Of a DNA stretch of 64,000 nt, positions 1 to 8,655 are shown piece after piece (the first letter of the stretch is position 1; each line of letters starts with the position of its first letter). The notes beneath the pieces were generated by a model. The model made no database searches, had not been told where the DNA came from, and saw nothing but the letters and a program-made list of their open reading frames with translations. Both the position numbers and the translations under genes were made by a program. The stretch spans positions 1 to 64,000 of the forward strand of contig NZ_KQ949035.1 in assembly GCF_001514285.1 (NCBI RefSeq), given 5' to 3'. The stretch is from Streptomyces sp. DSM 15324. GTDB lineage: Bacteria > Actinomycetota > Actinomycetes > Streptomycetales > Streptomycetaceae.

Positions 1-68
1 TGTGCGGACCATGCACAACCGGCCCATGACCTTCTTTCCCAGCCCCATTTCACCCAGCGGGAGTCAGC

Positions 69-683
69 ATGAAGCAGACCGTCACCCAGCACGGCCAGGC
101 GCCCGACCTCGCCGCCGTCCGTGCCCTTTGCCCCGCCGGCGACGGAACCGACGGCTGGGCGGTCTCCGAAGCCGGCCAGGCCGTGCTGCAGGAGATCCTG
201 CGACGGACCGAGCAGCCACCTGCCACGGCCGGTTCCGGGAGGCGCCGGCATCTGTTCATGGTGGGTGCGGTCGCAGCCGCCCTCCTCGGGGGCGCCACCA
301 CGGCTGCCGTGGCCACATTCGGGCCATGGGGCGACAACGGACGCAATGTCATGTGTGCTCGCACACTGTCGCCCGAAGCGGACCTGAGTCAACTGCCGCT
401 CAAAGCCATGAAGGACTTCGATCCGCAGGACGCGGCGCGTTCGTGCGCGGCGGCCTGGGACGGGATGTGGAACCGGCCCGCACAGGGCACAGTGCCGCAG
501 ACACCCAAGCCGGCCCGGTTCGCGGCCTGCTATTTCCCCAACGCGCAGCCCGACAGCGGCGAGTCCTCCGCCGCCGACAGCCATGGGGAACTCGGCGGAC
601 CGGTGATCTACCCGGCGGACGGCTACCCCACGAAGAAGGCGGCCTGCGCAGCCATCGGCTCCAGGCCGGTGGCAGGCGGCTGA
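69..683 (+). CDS. single-pass membrane-anchored hypothetical protein
   Basis: A 204-residue protein of unknown function. The ATG is preceded by GGGAG with a 5-nt gap, which fixes the start. Residues 1-60 are soluble and cytoplasmic-like, residues about 62-83 form one hydrophobic segment rich in Ala, Gly and Val preceded by a GRRRH basic cluster, and the remaining 120 residues would be outside the membrane and contain four cysteines that could form disulfides. This layout is common for small membrane proteins encoded beside ECF sigma factors in actinobacteria, but the upstream neighbour lies outside the window, so that role is only a guess. No catalytic motif is visible. Confidence 0.75.
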   Translation: MKQTVTQHGQAPDLAAVRALCPAGDGTDGWAVSEAGQAVLQEILRRTEQPPATAGSGRRRHLFMVGAVAAALLGGATTAAVATFGPWGDNGRNVMCARTLSPEADLSQLPLKAMKDFDPQDAARSCAAAWDGMWNRPAQGTVPQTPKPARFAACYFPNAQPDSGESSAADSHGELGGPVIYPADGYPTKKAACAAIGSRPVAGG

Positions 684-724
684 GGACGAGGGTACGAAAG
701 CGGCGGCCTGGGCACCCCCCTCTC

Positions 725-1050
725 GCCCTGGCCGTCACCGGCCGCCCCTGGCGGGGCCGGCTCGACGCGCTCTCCCTCGCCGCCGCGCTGACCCAGCTGC
801 GTACGGCCGGCTGAACGTGATCGCATACCTCTCGGGACTACGCGACGTGGAGGTGCGTGAACTGGCCCGCGACTGCGCGGTCACCACCACAGCCGCGAGA
901 CCATCCGCTCCCTCCTGCGTCACCGCGCGACCGCAACCCTGCCTGGGACCTCTACCTGGTCTCGCCGCAGTCCCTCGTCTACGGCCACCGCTTCCATCCC
1001 TCGCCCAAGTCCCGCACCGGCGATGCGCAGGACTGGCTCCCGCCGTCGTC
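725..1050 (+). pseudogene. frameshifted remnant resembling an IucA/IucC (NIS) siderophore synthetase
   Basis: Three short protein-like stretches follow each other in different plus-strand frames: LSGLRDVEVRELARDCAVT (from about 826), SRETIRSLLRHRA (about 890-935) and NPAWDLYLVSPQSLVYGHRF followed at once by HPSPKSRTGD (935-1040). The last contains GH-x2-HP-x2-KSR-x-G, which resembles the conserved GHxxHPxxKxRxG segment of NRPS-independent siderophore synthetases. No single frame joins the pieces and there is no start or SD, so this reads as a decayed fragment. The family assignment rests on one recalled motif and is tentative. The rest of the 564-nt gap before the next gene holds no other recognisable gene. 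Confidence 0.35.
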
Positions 1051-1108
1051 ACCAGTGGGCGCAGTCGCAGTCGGCCACCCGGCACACGGCCTGAGCAGGG
1101 GCGCGGCC

Positions 1109-1129
1109 TGCGTTCAGGATGCGTTCAGG
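1109..1129. promoter_or_regulatory. 11-bp-phased direct repeat, probable response-regulator operator
   Basis: TGCGTTCAGG occurs twice at 1109-1118 and 1120-1129, separated by one base, giving an exact 11-bp period (one helical turn). Tandem half-sites on one face of the helix are typical binding sites of OmpR/PhoB-type winged-helix regulators. The site lies about 120 bp upstream of the COG4705-like membrane protein, the only intact gene it could serve on the plus strand. No OmpR-type regulator is in the window. Confidence 0.55.
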
Positions 1130-1247
1130 CTGACGCTGCCAAGATCGGTTCCGGCGATCACTCTTCGAGGTCGCCCCATGGCACAGGGCGCTCGCCCCCA
1201 TCTCTGGGCGGGCGTTGTGCCGTACGACCGAATCGGAGCCCCCCACC

Positions 1248-2138
1248 GTGCAGCAACCGGAAATGTTCACTGATCTCGACGTCGCGAGCGCGACCAAGTC
1301 AGTGATGAAGAAATTACCCGAGGTCACTCTGGCGTTCTGGATCATGAAGATCGCCGCGACGACCCTCGGCGAGACAGCCGGCGACCTCTTCGCCCAGACC
1401 CTGAGGCTCGGCTACTTCCTTACCACGATCGCCCTGTTCCTTCTGTTCGTGGTGACCTTGGTCGTCCAGCTGAGGTCCAGCCGCTACAACCCGTTCTTCT
1501 ACTGGACCGTGATCCTGTCGACCAGCATGGCCGGCACCACGATGTCCGACTTCATGAACCGTGACGCGAGCCCCAAGTTCCTTTCCGGCGGTGCCACTTC
1601 GCTCGGCTGGGGACCGCAGGGTCTCGGCCTCGGCTACCCCACCGGGGCAGCGATCCTCATCTCCATCCTGCTGGTCATCTTCGCCGTCTGGAAGATGACC
1701 GGGATGACCTTCCAGATCCGCGACATCGTCACCTTCCGCGGCGAGGCACTGTTCTGGTCGGCGATCCTCGTCTCCAACACGCTCGGCACCTCCATGGGTG
1801 ACTTCCTCTCCGACAGCTCCGGGCTGGGTTACGCAGGTGGCGCTCTGCTCGTGAGCGGGGCGCTTGCTGTGCTCGTCGCCCTGATGAAGGTGCCGGTGGT
1901 GCCGAACGTGCTGCTGTTCTGGATCGCCTTCGTCCTTACCCGCCCGCTGGGCGCCACCGCGGGTGACTTCCTGACCAAGCCGGTCGCCAAGGGCGGCCTG
2001 GACCTCGGCACCGCCGGGTCCTCGGCCGTGCTCCTGGGCGTCCTGCTCGGGCTGGTGGCCTACGCGCAGGTCCAGGAACGCCGGACCACCGCACCGCGGC
2101 CGACGGGGCGCGAGCCCGTCACTCAGCGGGCCGACTGA
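1248..2138 (+). CDS. COG4705-type polytopic membrane protein
   Basis: A 296-residue integral membrane protein of the COG4705 type (uncharacterised, often near two-component systems). The GTG start is chosen because GGAG at 1235-1238 sits 9 nt upstream; a TTG at 1215 and an ATG at 1263 are alternatives. At least seven hydrophobic helices are visible. A motif of the form TxGxxxGDF recurs: TLGETAGDL, TTMSDF, TLGTSMGDFL and PLGATAGDFL. This suggests internal repeats with acidic residues buried in the membrane. The substrate is unknown. The upstream direct repeat suggests control by a two-component response regulator. Confidence 0.8.
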   Translation: MQQPEMFTDLDVASATKSVMKKLPEVTLAFWIMKIAATTLGETAGDLFAQTLRLGYFLTTIALFLLFVVTLVVQLRSSRYNPFFYWTVILSTSMAGTTMSDFMNRDASPKFLSGGATSLGWGPQGLGLGYPTGAAILISILLVIFAVWKMTGMTFQIRDIVTFRGEALFWSAILVSNTLGTSMGDFLSDSSGLGYAGGALLVSGALAVLVALMKVPVVPNVLLFWIAFVLTRPLGATAGDFLTKPVAKGGLDLGTAGSSAVLLGVLLGLVAYAQVQERRTTAPRPTGREPVTQRAD

Positions 2139-2437
2139 GTCCGGTCACCCGGCAGGCAGGTTGGCCCGGAAGAGCCGGATACGGGGACGTTCCGAGGCCG
2201 GGGCTGTCCTCGCATGCGGCGGCGCCGGCCTTTACCGTCGATACCCACGGCGGCCGGGTTCCCCTGCCCTACGGGCAGTGCCGTGGATCGAGGACCACCG
2301 GGCGGCCCGGCGGGCCGGTCTCGTCCAGGCTCTCGTCGAGACCCTGCTCCTGGCCGTCGCGGAGTCCCGCCGCGGGTCGGCCATCGCCACCGGCTGCTCG
2401 CCTCGGCCGAGTCACCCGCTCCGACAACTTTCGGACG
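2139..2437. other. intergenic region without recognised gene
   Basis: Between the end of the COG4705-like gene and the convergent end of the LacI-family gene. Open frames are present on the plus strand, but they have no SD, no recognisable domain and end inside the regulator gene. A stretch encoding EDHRAARRAGLVQALVETLL (about 2290-2350) looks helical and might be a decayed gene end, but I could not name it. Confidence 0.4.
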
Positions 2438-3460
2438 TCAGCCCCTGAAACAGGCGGTACTCTCACGGACGACGAGCTCGGTGGCGAGTTCTTCACGCCT
2501 TCGCCTAAGCGGTCGGCCCTGGGCGAGGGCGATCACCATACCGGCGGCGGTGGCGGCCATGTCGGCGAGCGGTTGGCGCACGGTGGTGAGTGGCGGGGTG
2601 AGCCACTGGCTCGGAAAGAGGTCGTCGAATCCGACGACACTCAGGTCCTCGGGAACACGTAGCCCTGCCTCCACGGCCGCGCGGTAGACGCCGAGCGCCT
2701 GGCCGTCGTTGCCGGCGAAGACCGCGGTCGGCGGCTCCGGGAGGCGCAGCAGGTCCCGGGTGTGCTTGAGGCCGTCGACGATCTGGAAGTCACCGACGCG
2801 GACGAGGTCGGGGTCGATCGGGATGCCGGCCATGTCGAGGGCGGCCCGGTAGCCGTCCAGCCGGGCCCGGCCGGCCAGGGCGTGCTCCGGCCCGATGATG
2901 ACGGCGATGCGCCGGTGCCCGAGCTCCAGCAGGTGCCGGGTCGCCGACAGCCCGCCGCTCCAGTTGCTCGCGCTCACCGACGGAGCGTCGGAGTCGGGAT
3001 ACCCGGTCGGGTCGACGAGTGCGAACGGAATGCCCCGGCTGCGCAGTTGTTCGGCCTGCTCATCGCTGGGTCCTGAGAACACCGAGACGACACCGGTCGG
3101 GCGGCGTGCCAGCACGCCCGCGACCCAGTCCTGCTCCGGGGTGTGTCTGCCCCGCAGCTCGGAAACCACCACGGCCAGCTGGTGCTCCCCGGCCACCCGC
3201 TGGACACCGCGGAAGATCTCGGTCGGGTAGGGGCCTCGCACCTCGTGGAAGACCAGTTCGAGCAGGGCAGCGGGCCCCGCCGCCTTCTGCCGCCGGTACC
3301 CGTACCGACGAATGATGTCCTCGATCAGCGAGCGGGTCGCGGGGGCCACGTCGGCCCGCCCGTTGACCACTTTGGAGACCGTGGCCACGGAGACCCCTGC
3401 GCGCTTCGCGATCTGCGCGAGGGTCAGCGGTTCGCCCTTGCGGCCGTCGTCTGAGGACAT
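2438..3460 (-). CDS. LacI-family transcriptional regulator of the xylan locus
   Basis: A 340-residue DNA-binding repressor. Residues about 10-60 form the LacI helix-turn-helix (LTLAQIAKRAGVSVATVSKV) with the hinge-helix region, followed by a periplasmic-binding-protein-like effector domain with typical LacI/GalR features (VIIGPEHALAGRARLDGY, VFAGNDGQALG, SVVGFDDL, LTTVRQPL). The ATG at 3460 is preferred over an upstream in-frame ATG because it starts just before the DNA-binding domain. The gene is divergent from GH43 and GH30 genes, and two GAGCGCTC palindromes in the gap are typical operators of LacI regulators for plant-polymer enzymes in streptomycetes. Inference: it represses the xylanolytic genes until a xylo-oligosaccharide binds. 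Confidence 0.9.
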   Translation of the reverse strand: MSSDDGRKGEPLTLAQIAKRAGVSVATVSKVVNGRADVAPATRSLIEDIIRRYGYRRQKAAGPAALLELVFHEVRGPYPTEIFRGVQRVAGEHQLAVVVSELRGRHTPEQDWVAGVLARRPTGVVSVFSGPSDEQAEQLRSRGIPFALVDPTGYPDSDAPSVSASNWSGGLSATRHLLELGHRRIAVIIGPEHALAGRARLDGYRAALDMAGIPIDPDLVRVGDFQIVDGLKHTRDLLRLPEPPTAVFAGNDGQALGVYRAAVEAGLRVPEDLSVVGFDDLFPSQWLTPPLTTVRQPLADMAATAAGMVIALAQGRPLRRRREELATELVVRESTACFRG

Positions 3461-3523
3461 GGGGGCAGTGTACTGGCCGGTTCCGATCCCTTTCGAAGTG
3501 AACTCTCCTGTCACACAAGGGGG

Positions 3524-3552
3524 TTGACGGCGCAGGGCCGCACTTCTACGGT
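3524..3552 (+). promoter_or_regulatory. candidate sigma-70-like promoter for the xylan genes
   Basis: TTGACG at 3524-3529 is followed after 17 nt by TACGGT at 3547-3552, a good match to the -35/-10 arrangement of the housekeeping sigma factor in Streptomyces. Transcription would begin near 3559 and run through the two LacI-type palindromes downstream, which would then act as roadblock operators. Confidence 0.45.
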
Positions 3553-3610
3553 CCTCTCACACCACAACGATCGGTAGAACTCCCCAAAATCATTCGCTCG
3601 GGAGCCTGCG

Positions 3611-3769
3611 ATGAAGAGGGATCTTTCTGCACGCACCGTAAGGGGAGCGCTCCCGTATCGTACGGACGCCCGAAGTGAGCGCTCGATGGAGACGGTCCAG
3701 GCGCTCGGAGCAGCAGCCGTACGCCACGGGGTGCCCCCGGCCTTCCCACCCGCCCGCGGAGAAGAGTGA
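3611..3769 (+). CDS. 52-codon leader reading frame coupled to the GH43 gene
   Basis: An ATG at 3611 preceded by GGGAG (7-nt gap) opens a 52-codon frame whose TGA (3767-3769) shares its last base with the ATG of the GH43 gene. That arrangement would allow translational coupling. The peptide (begins MKRDLSARTVRG) has no domain and is Arg- and Ala-rich. It overlaps both operator palindromes. It could be a true leader peptide or simply a chance frame in GC-rich DNA; the SD and the exact stop/start junction are the only support. Confidence 0.3.
   Translation: MKRDLSARTVRGALPYRTDARSERSMETVQALGAAAVRHGVPPAFPPARGEE
3643..3684. promoter_or_regulatory. two LacI-type palindromic operators
   Basis: GGGAGCGCTCCC at 3643-3654 is a perfect 12-bp palindrome; GAGCGCTC recurs at 3677-3684. 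The centres are 32 bp apart, about three helical turns, so both lie on the same face. The core GGGAGCGCTCCC is like the CebR/BxlR class of operators for polysaccharide-degradation genes in actinobacteria. They sit between the divergent LacI regulator and the GH43 gene. Confidence 0.75.
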
Positions 3770-5430
3770 TGCCCATGTCCGCATCCGCGCAGCCTCACTT
3801 CCCCAGCCGCCGAGGGATACTGACCACCGCCACCGGACTGGTGGCGGGAGCCGCGATGCCGCTGGCCGACGCCCAGTCAGCACACGCCGCTTCGGCCCGT
3901 GCGGCCGCCCAGGTGCCCCACGCCGCGGCCGCCGCGTTCACGAATCCGGTGATCTGGCAGGACTTCGCCGACATCGACATCATCCGGGTCGGTGACACGT
4001 ACTACTACTCGGCCTCGACGATGCACTACTCGCCAGGTGCGCCGATCCTGCGATCCTACGACCTGGTCAACTGGGAGTTCGCCGGTCACTCGGTGCCACG
4101 TCTGGACTTCGGGGCCAAGTACGACCTGAACGGCGGGCGTGGCTATGTGAGGGGCATCTGGGCGTCGTCGCTGGCCTACCGTGCGAGCGACCGCACGTTC
4201 TACTGGCTGGGCCAGATCGACTTCGCCCGCACCTACATCTACACCGCCACGTCGGTCGAGGGCCCATGGAACCGCCACGCCGACCTGCCGTACGTCTACT
4301 ACGACGCCGGGCTGCTCGTCGACACCGACAACACCCTCTATGTGGCCTACGGCAACACCCAGATCAGCGTCGCCCAACTCTCCCCGGACGGCCGCAGTCA
4401 GGTCCGCGCCCAGCAGGTGTTCTCCACCCCCGCCGGCATCGGAACCCTGGAGGGCTCCCGCTTCTACAAGATCAACGGGAACTACTACATCTTCGTCACC
4501 CGCCCGGCCAACGGGCAGTACATCCTCAAGTCCACCTCGGGTCCCTTCGGCCCCTACACCCTGCGTCAGGTCCTCCTCAACCTGCCAGGTCCGATCTCCG
4601 GCGGCGGCGTCCCCCACCAGGGCGGACTCGTCCAGAGCCAGAACGGCCAGTGGTACTACATGGCCTTCGTCGACGCCTACCCCGGCGGCCGTGTCCCCGC
4701 TCTCGCCCCCGTCACCTGGACATCCGACGGCTGGCCCCAACTGCAACTCGTGAACGGCGCCTGGGGCACCTCCTACACCACCCCCGACCTCCCTCCGCCA
4801 CCCCGCCAGGTCGAACCCCTCACCGGCGTCGACACCTTCCAGGGGGCCACCCTCAGACCTGCCTGGGAGTGGAACCACAACCCCGACAACGGCCGATGGT
4901 CCGTCAACAACGGCCTACGCCTGAGCACGGCCACCGTCACCAACGACCTCTACGCCGCGCGCAACACCGTCACCCACCGCATCCAGGGCCCCACCTCCAC
5001 CGCCACCGTCACCCTCGACCACGCCCAGATGCGCGACGGCGACCGAGCAGGCCTCGCCATGCTCCGCGATTCCTCCGCCTGGATCGGCCTCAAGCGCGAC
5101 AACGGCACCACGCGCCTGGTCATGGTCGACGGCCTCACCATGGACAGCAACTGGAACACCACCAGCACCGGCACCGAACGTGCCTCCGCGGCCATCACCG
5201 GCACCCGCGTCTGGCTGCGCGCCGCCGCCGACATCCGCCCCGGCACCGGCCGCCAGGCCCGCTTCTCCTACAGCACCAACGGCACCACCTACACCACCCT
5301 CGGCCCCGCCTTCACCCTCAACAGCGCCTGGCAGTTCTTCATGGGCTACCGCTACGCCATCTTCAACCACGCCACCCAGGCACTCGGCGGCGCCGTGACC
5401 GTCCATCGCTTCGAGCTGACCACGCCCTGA
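3769..5430 (+). CDS. secreted glycoside hydrolase family 43 (xylosidase/arabinofuranosidase type)
   Basis: A 553-residue exported enzyme that probably removes xylose or arabinose from xylan fragments. The N-terminus has a twin-arginine signal (SRRGIL followed by a hydrophobic stretch, cleavage near AHA, residue 40). Residues about 58-330 form the GH43 five-bladed propeller; Asp68 in FADIDII is the likely catalytic base and LEGSRFYKINGNYY carries the likely general acid Glu. Residues about 345-553 resemble the concanavalin-like C-terminal domain of beta-xylosidases (WSVNNGLRL). The ATG at 3769 has GGAGAAG about 5 nt upstream; a GTG at 3766 and an ATG at 3775 are alternatives. It lies under LacI-type operators and 137 nt ahead of a GH30 xylanase, so the two enzymes likely act together on arabinoxylan. 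Exact substrate is not predictable. Confidence 0.85.
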   Translation: MPMSASAQPHFPSRRGILTTATGLVAGAAMPLADAQSAHAASARAAAQVPHAAAAAFTNPVIWQDFADIDIIRVGDTYYYSASTMHYSPGAPILRSYDLVNWEFAGHSVPRLDFGAKYDLNGGRGYVRGIWASSLAYRASDRTFYWLGQIDFARTYIYTATSVEGPWNRHADLPYVYYDAGLLVDTDNTLYVAYGNTQISVAQLSPDGRSQVRAQQVFSTPAGIGTLEGSRFYKINGNYYIFVTRPANGQYILKSTSGPFGPYTLRQVLLNLPGPISGGGVPHQGGLVQSQNGQWYYMAFVDAYPGGRVPALAPVTWTSDGWPQLQLVNGAWGTSYTTPDLPPPPRQVEPLTGVDTFQGATLRPAWEWNHNPDNGRWSVNNGLRLSTATVTNDLYAARNTVTHRIQGPTSTATVTLDHAQMRDGDRAGLAMLRDSSAWIGLKRDNGTTRLVMVDGLTMDSNWNTTSTGTERASAAITGTRVWLRAAADIRPGTGRQARFSYSTNGTTYTTLGPAFTLNSAWQFFMGYRYAIFNHATQALGGAVTVHRFELTTP

Positions 5431-5567
5431 ACGCGGTCGCCCCGCGGGTGATCACGAGGGACGTACGCACGACCGCAGAGCTCGAGCGCGGACACCCGGC
5501 GACGCCTTCCCTCCCGATGAGTGCCGGTGGCCGGAAGACGCGTGCAGAAGAAGGAGAAGGAGGAGCG

Positions 5568-6854
5568 ATGACGTTACGTCGCAACGAATCCATGACCAGC
5601 GGGCCGGGCTCCCCGAGCCGGAGGTCTGTTCTGGCTACGATGGGGGCCCTGCCGGTCCTGATGACCCCGACGCCGTCCGCGGCGGCTGCCACCGTGATCG
5701 TCGACCCCTCGGCGGCACGGCAGACGATCCGGGGCTTCGGCGGCATGAACCACACGGTCTGGGTCTCCGACCTGACGCCTGCCCAGAGAGACACGGCATT
5801 CGGCAACAGCGAGGGGCAGCTGGGGTTCTCCGTGCTGAGAATCCCCGTCCACGAGGACCGCGCGAACTGGACCCGCGAAGTGGCGACGGCACGGCGGGCG
5901 ACCGAGCTCGGTGCGACCGTCATCGCGTCACCGTGGAATCCCCCCGCTCAGATGGTCGAGACCTTCGTCCACGGCAGCCAGACCGACGCGAGGCGGCTCC
6001 GGTACACCATGTACGGCGCCTATGCGCAGCACCTGAACGACTTCGTCGGGTTCATGAAGAACAACGGGGTGAGCCTGTATGCCATCTCGGTGCAGAACGA
6101 GCCCGATTACGCGCATGACTGGACGTGGTGGACTCCGAACGAGATGATCCGCTTCCTGCGGGAGAACGCCGGCTCCATCAGCACCAAGGTCATCGCTCCG
6201 GAGTCCTTCCAGTACGTGAAGAGCTTCTCGGACCCGATCCTCAACGACCCCCAGGCCCTTGCCAACCTGGACATCCTCGGGGCCCACCTCTACGGCACGC
6301 CGTACGGGAACTTCCCCTACCCCCTGTTCAAGCAACGAGGCGGGGGCAAAGAGCTCTGGATGACCGAGGTCTACCACCCCAACAGCAGCGACTCCGCCGA
6401 CCTCTGGCCCCAGGCGCTCGACGTGGCAGAACACATCCACCGTGCCATGGTGGACGGCGAGTTCCAGGCGTACGTGTGGTGGTACATCCGGCGCGGCTAC
6501 GGGCCCATGCGGGAAGACGGTCGCATCAGCAAGCGCGGTGCCAACATGGCGCACTTCTCGAAGTTCGTCCGCCCCGGACATGTGCGGATCGACGCGACCC
6601 CGAATCCCCAGGCGGGCGTCTACACCTCGGCGTACAGGGGTGGGGGCTCCCAGGTGGTCATCGTCGCCATCAACAAGGGTGCTTCGCCGGTGAGTCAGCC
6701 GTTCACCCTGCGCAACAACACCTCGTCCGGCGTGTCGTCCTGGTTGACGGACGCAAGCAGGAACCTCGCGCCGCAGGGCAGGGTCAGCATGTCCGGCGGC
6801 TCCTTCACAGGCCAGCTTCCCGCCCGAAGCGTGACGACCTTCGTGACCGGCTAG
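5568..6854 (+). CDS. secreted GH30 glucuronoxylanase
   Basis: A 428-residue endo-xylanase, most like GH30 subfamily 8 (XynC-type), which cuts xylan where glucuronic acid side chains occur. A twin-arginine signal (SPSRRSVLATMG) ends near residue 40. The catalytic barrel follows (TIRGFGGMNHTVW; ATVIASPWNPPAQM). Glu178 in SVQNEPDY is the probable acid/base and Glu267 in LWMTEVYH the nucleophile. VWWYIRRGYGP matches the segment with the glucuronate-binding Arg of this subfamily. The C-terminal 90 residues form the side beta-sandwich. The start has a strong AGGAGG. It follows the GH43 gene on the same strand and is probably controlled by the same LacI regulator. Confidence 0.88.
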   Translation: MTLRRNESMTSGPGSPSRRSVLATMGALPVLMTPTPSAAAATVIVDPSAARQTIRGFGGMNHTVWVSDLTPAQRDTAFGNSEGQLGFSVLRIPVHEDRANWTREVATARRATELGATVIASPWNPPAQMVETFVHGSQTDARRLRYTMYGAYAQHLNDFVGFMKNNGVSLYAISVQNEPDYAHDWTWWTPNEMIRFLRENAGSISTKVIAPESFQYVKSFSDPILNDPQALANLDILGAHLYGTPYGNFPYPLFKQRGGGKELWMTEVYHPNSSDSADLWPQALDVAEHIHRAMVDGEFQAYVWWYIRRGYGPMREDGRISKRGANMAHFSKFVRPGHVRIDATPNPQAGVYTSAYRGGGSQVVIVAINKGASPVSQPFTLRNNTSSGVSSWLTDASRNLAPQGRVSMSGGSFTGQLPARSVTTFVTG

Positions 6855-7302
6855 GACGTCGCTTCGCTCGGTGAGCCGGCGGCGGCCGGGATGTGCGAGC
6901 GGTCCTGGCGGGGCCGGCGTCGCCAGGGTCGGCGATCACGTCGAGAGCGGACTCGACCGAGCGGAGCTGGGTGTGCAGGTGGTTGATCCACCGCCCCTTC
7001 GGCTGCACGACGGCGTGCGGGGCGCCACCGCCGGTGACGAACCGGCGGATGTTCTGACCAGCTGGAGCGGGCGCTCGAAAGCGCGAGGCGTCGCCTCCTC
7101 ACGCAACCCACGGACACCGTCAGTACGGCCGCGGATCACGCGGGCGACAGCCCGTGATCACCGTCTCCGACACCCGACTCGACGCCATCACCCTCGCCCA
7201 CCAGACCGGTCCGGGGACCGGCGGAGCAGGGGCGACGATGAGCTGCTGCCCATCCCGACGGGGCACTGGACAGCAGGTCCGGGCACCGACACGATCGCGT
7301 TC
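6855..7302. other. 448-nt gap with a possible decayed minus-strand gene
   Basis: No intact gene. On the minus strand, one frame between about 7060 and 6860 reads like real protein (NIRRFVTGGGAPHAVVQPKG, then RWINHLHTQLRSVESALDVI) and stops at 6805. No start or SD is connected to it, and the preceding codons are in another frame. It may be the end of a lost gene; I cannot name the family. No terminator hairpin was identified after the GH30 gene. Confidence 0.3.
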
Positions 7303-8073
7303 ATGACACCCGAGGATGCCATTGTCGCCACTGCCGACCGGATCGCGGAACTGCTCCGGCCGGCCGACCCCCACACGCCGCTGCGGGGCGCGGAGTGGAC
7401 GGTGGGAGAGGCGGCGGCGCACCTCGCGCTGGCAGGGAAGCTGATGGCGGACATCGGGGCGGGCGAGGACCGCCCCTACGGCGATGGGACGCCGAGCGGC
7501 CTCGCGGCGGCCAACCGGGCGGCTCTGGCCCTCTTCCCGCAGCGGGATCCGGCATTCCTCGGCGCGGAGATCGCGGACAGCGCCCGGGCCTTCGTCGCGG
7601 CCGCGGCCGGCCGCGGTCCGCGGGAGGCGGTGCTGACGCCGATGGGGCCGATGGACCTGGCCGCCCTGGGCTCGTACCTGCTCACGCACCTGCTCGGGCA
7701 CGGGTACGACATCGCCGTCGCGCTGGGCGGGCCCCACATGGTCAACCGGGAAGTGGTCGCGTTCACGCTGCCCTTCATGCGACTGGCCATGCCGCGTGTC
7801 GTGAACGCCGGCGCGGTCGGCCACCACGCGTGCTATCGGTTGCGGATCGGCCGTGACCGCTTCGCCGTCACCTTCGCGGACGGCGTGCCCACGGTCACCG
7901 ACGCCCCGCCCCGGCGGCCCGACTGCACGATAGCCATCGACCCCGTCGCCTTCCTCCTCCTCGCCCTGGGCCGCTGGTCCGCCACCACCGTCATGGCCCG
8001 CGCCAAGGTCGTCGTCTGGGGCCGCAGACCGTGGCTGGGCCTGCGTTTCCCGATGCTCTTCACAGCGCCGTAG
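7303..8073 (+). CDS. maleylpyruvate isomerase-fold, mycothiol-dependent type protein
   Basis: A 256-residue protein. The N-terminal half (residues 1-150) resembles the metal-binding DinB/MDMPI four-helix bundle, with the conserved histidines in EWTVGEAAAHLA and LLTHLLGHGYDIA. The C-terminal part (about 160-256) resembles a sterol-carrier SCP2-like domain. Such proteins are abundant in actinobacteria, where some are mycothiol-dependent isomerases or transferases; the substrate here is unknown. The ATG at 7303 begins exactly at the helical bundle; a longer in-frame extension upstream has low-complexity composition and was not used. Confidence 0.75.
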   Translation: MTPEDAIVATADRIAELLRPADPHTPLRGAEWTVGEAAAHLALAGKLMADIGAGEDRPYGDGTPSGLAAANRAALALFPQRDPAFLGAEIADSARAFVAAAAGRGPREAVLTPMGPMDLAALGSYLLTHLLGHGYDIAVALGGPHMVNREVVAFTLPFMRLAMPRVVNAGAVGHHACYRLRIGRDRFAVTFADGVPTVTDAPPRRPDCTIAIDPVAFLLLALGRWSATTVMARAKVVVWGRRPWLGLRFPMLFTAP

Positions 8074-8239
8074 ACGAGCGAGGAGACGGCCACGGACTGC
8101 GGCAGCGAACAGACGTGCCGCCGTACGGTCGCCGCCCTGACCGCTGGCCCCGGGAACTCCGGGACGCTGTCGCGGTCTGCCGCGGAACCGTGGGCGGCGG
8201 TCCTCTGCCTGTCGGCTCGGCCGGACACGGACCCCGCCT

Positions 8240-8452
8240 TCACCTGCGGGGGCGGCCCTGGCGCGAGGCGGGACGAGAGAAGAAGCCTGGCTCGACGTCC
8301 TGGTCGGTGGTGCCGGAGGCGTGGTAGAGCTGCTCCAGCAGACGGCCCACCCGATCCGCCTCCCCCCGTGCCTGCGCAAGGACGTCTCCGCGCTCCGCAA
8401 CGAGCCGGATGTAGATGGGATCCAGGGCCGCGGACATGCCGTCTGTCGTCAT
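8240..8452 (-). CDS. small helical hypothetical protein
   Basis: A 70-residue protein beginning MTTDGMSAALDPIYIRL. Residues 8-45 are strongly helical with heptad-like spacing (ERGDVLAQARGEADRVGRLL), and the tail is basic. The sequence looks like true coding sequence rather than an antisense shadow because nothing is coded opposite. No family is recognised. It is convergent with the MDMPI-like gene and divergent from the next hypothetical gene. Confidence 0.5.
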   Translation of the reverse strand: MTTDGMSAALDPIYIRLVAERGDVLAQARGEADRVGRLLEQLYHASGTTDQDVEPGFFSRPASRQGRPRR

Positions 8453-8655
8453 GCCCGGCACCCTACGGCGCACCACTGACACCGCCGTCCTTCCTGGCCT
8501 GCGTGACGCAACGGACCCTCGGGGGGACCCGGCCGAAGCTGCGGACCGATGCTCGCCAGGCAGTCTCATCGAGCCGCCACGCCAAGTACACGTCGAGAGA
8601 CCGCGCCGGGCTCCGCTACCGTTTCGCGAGAACCCTCACGCCCGGACGGTCCCCC

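Noticed and set aside
2161..2448. Plus-strand 95-codon frame between COG4705 and LacI genes
   Set aside because: No SD, no domain, ends inside the antisense LacI gene; treated as intergenic.
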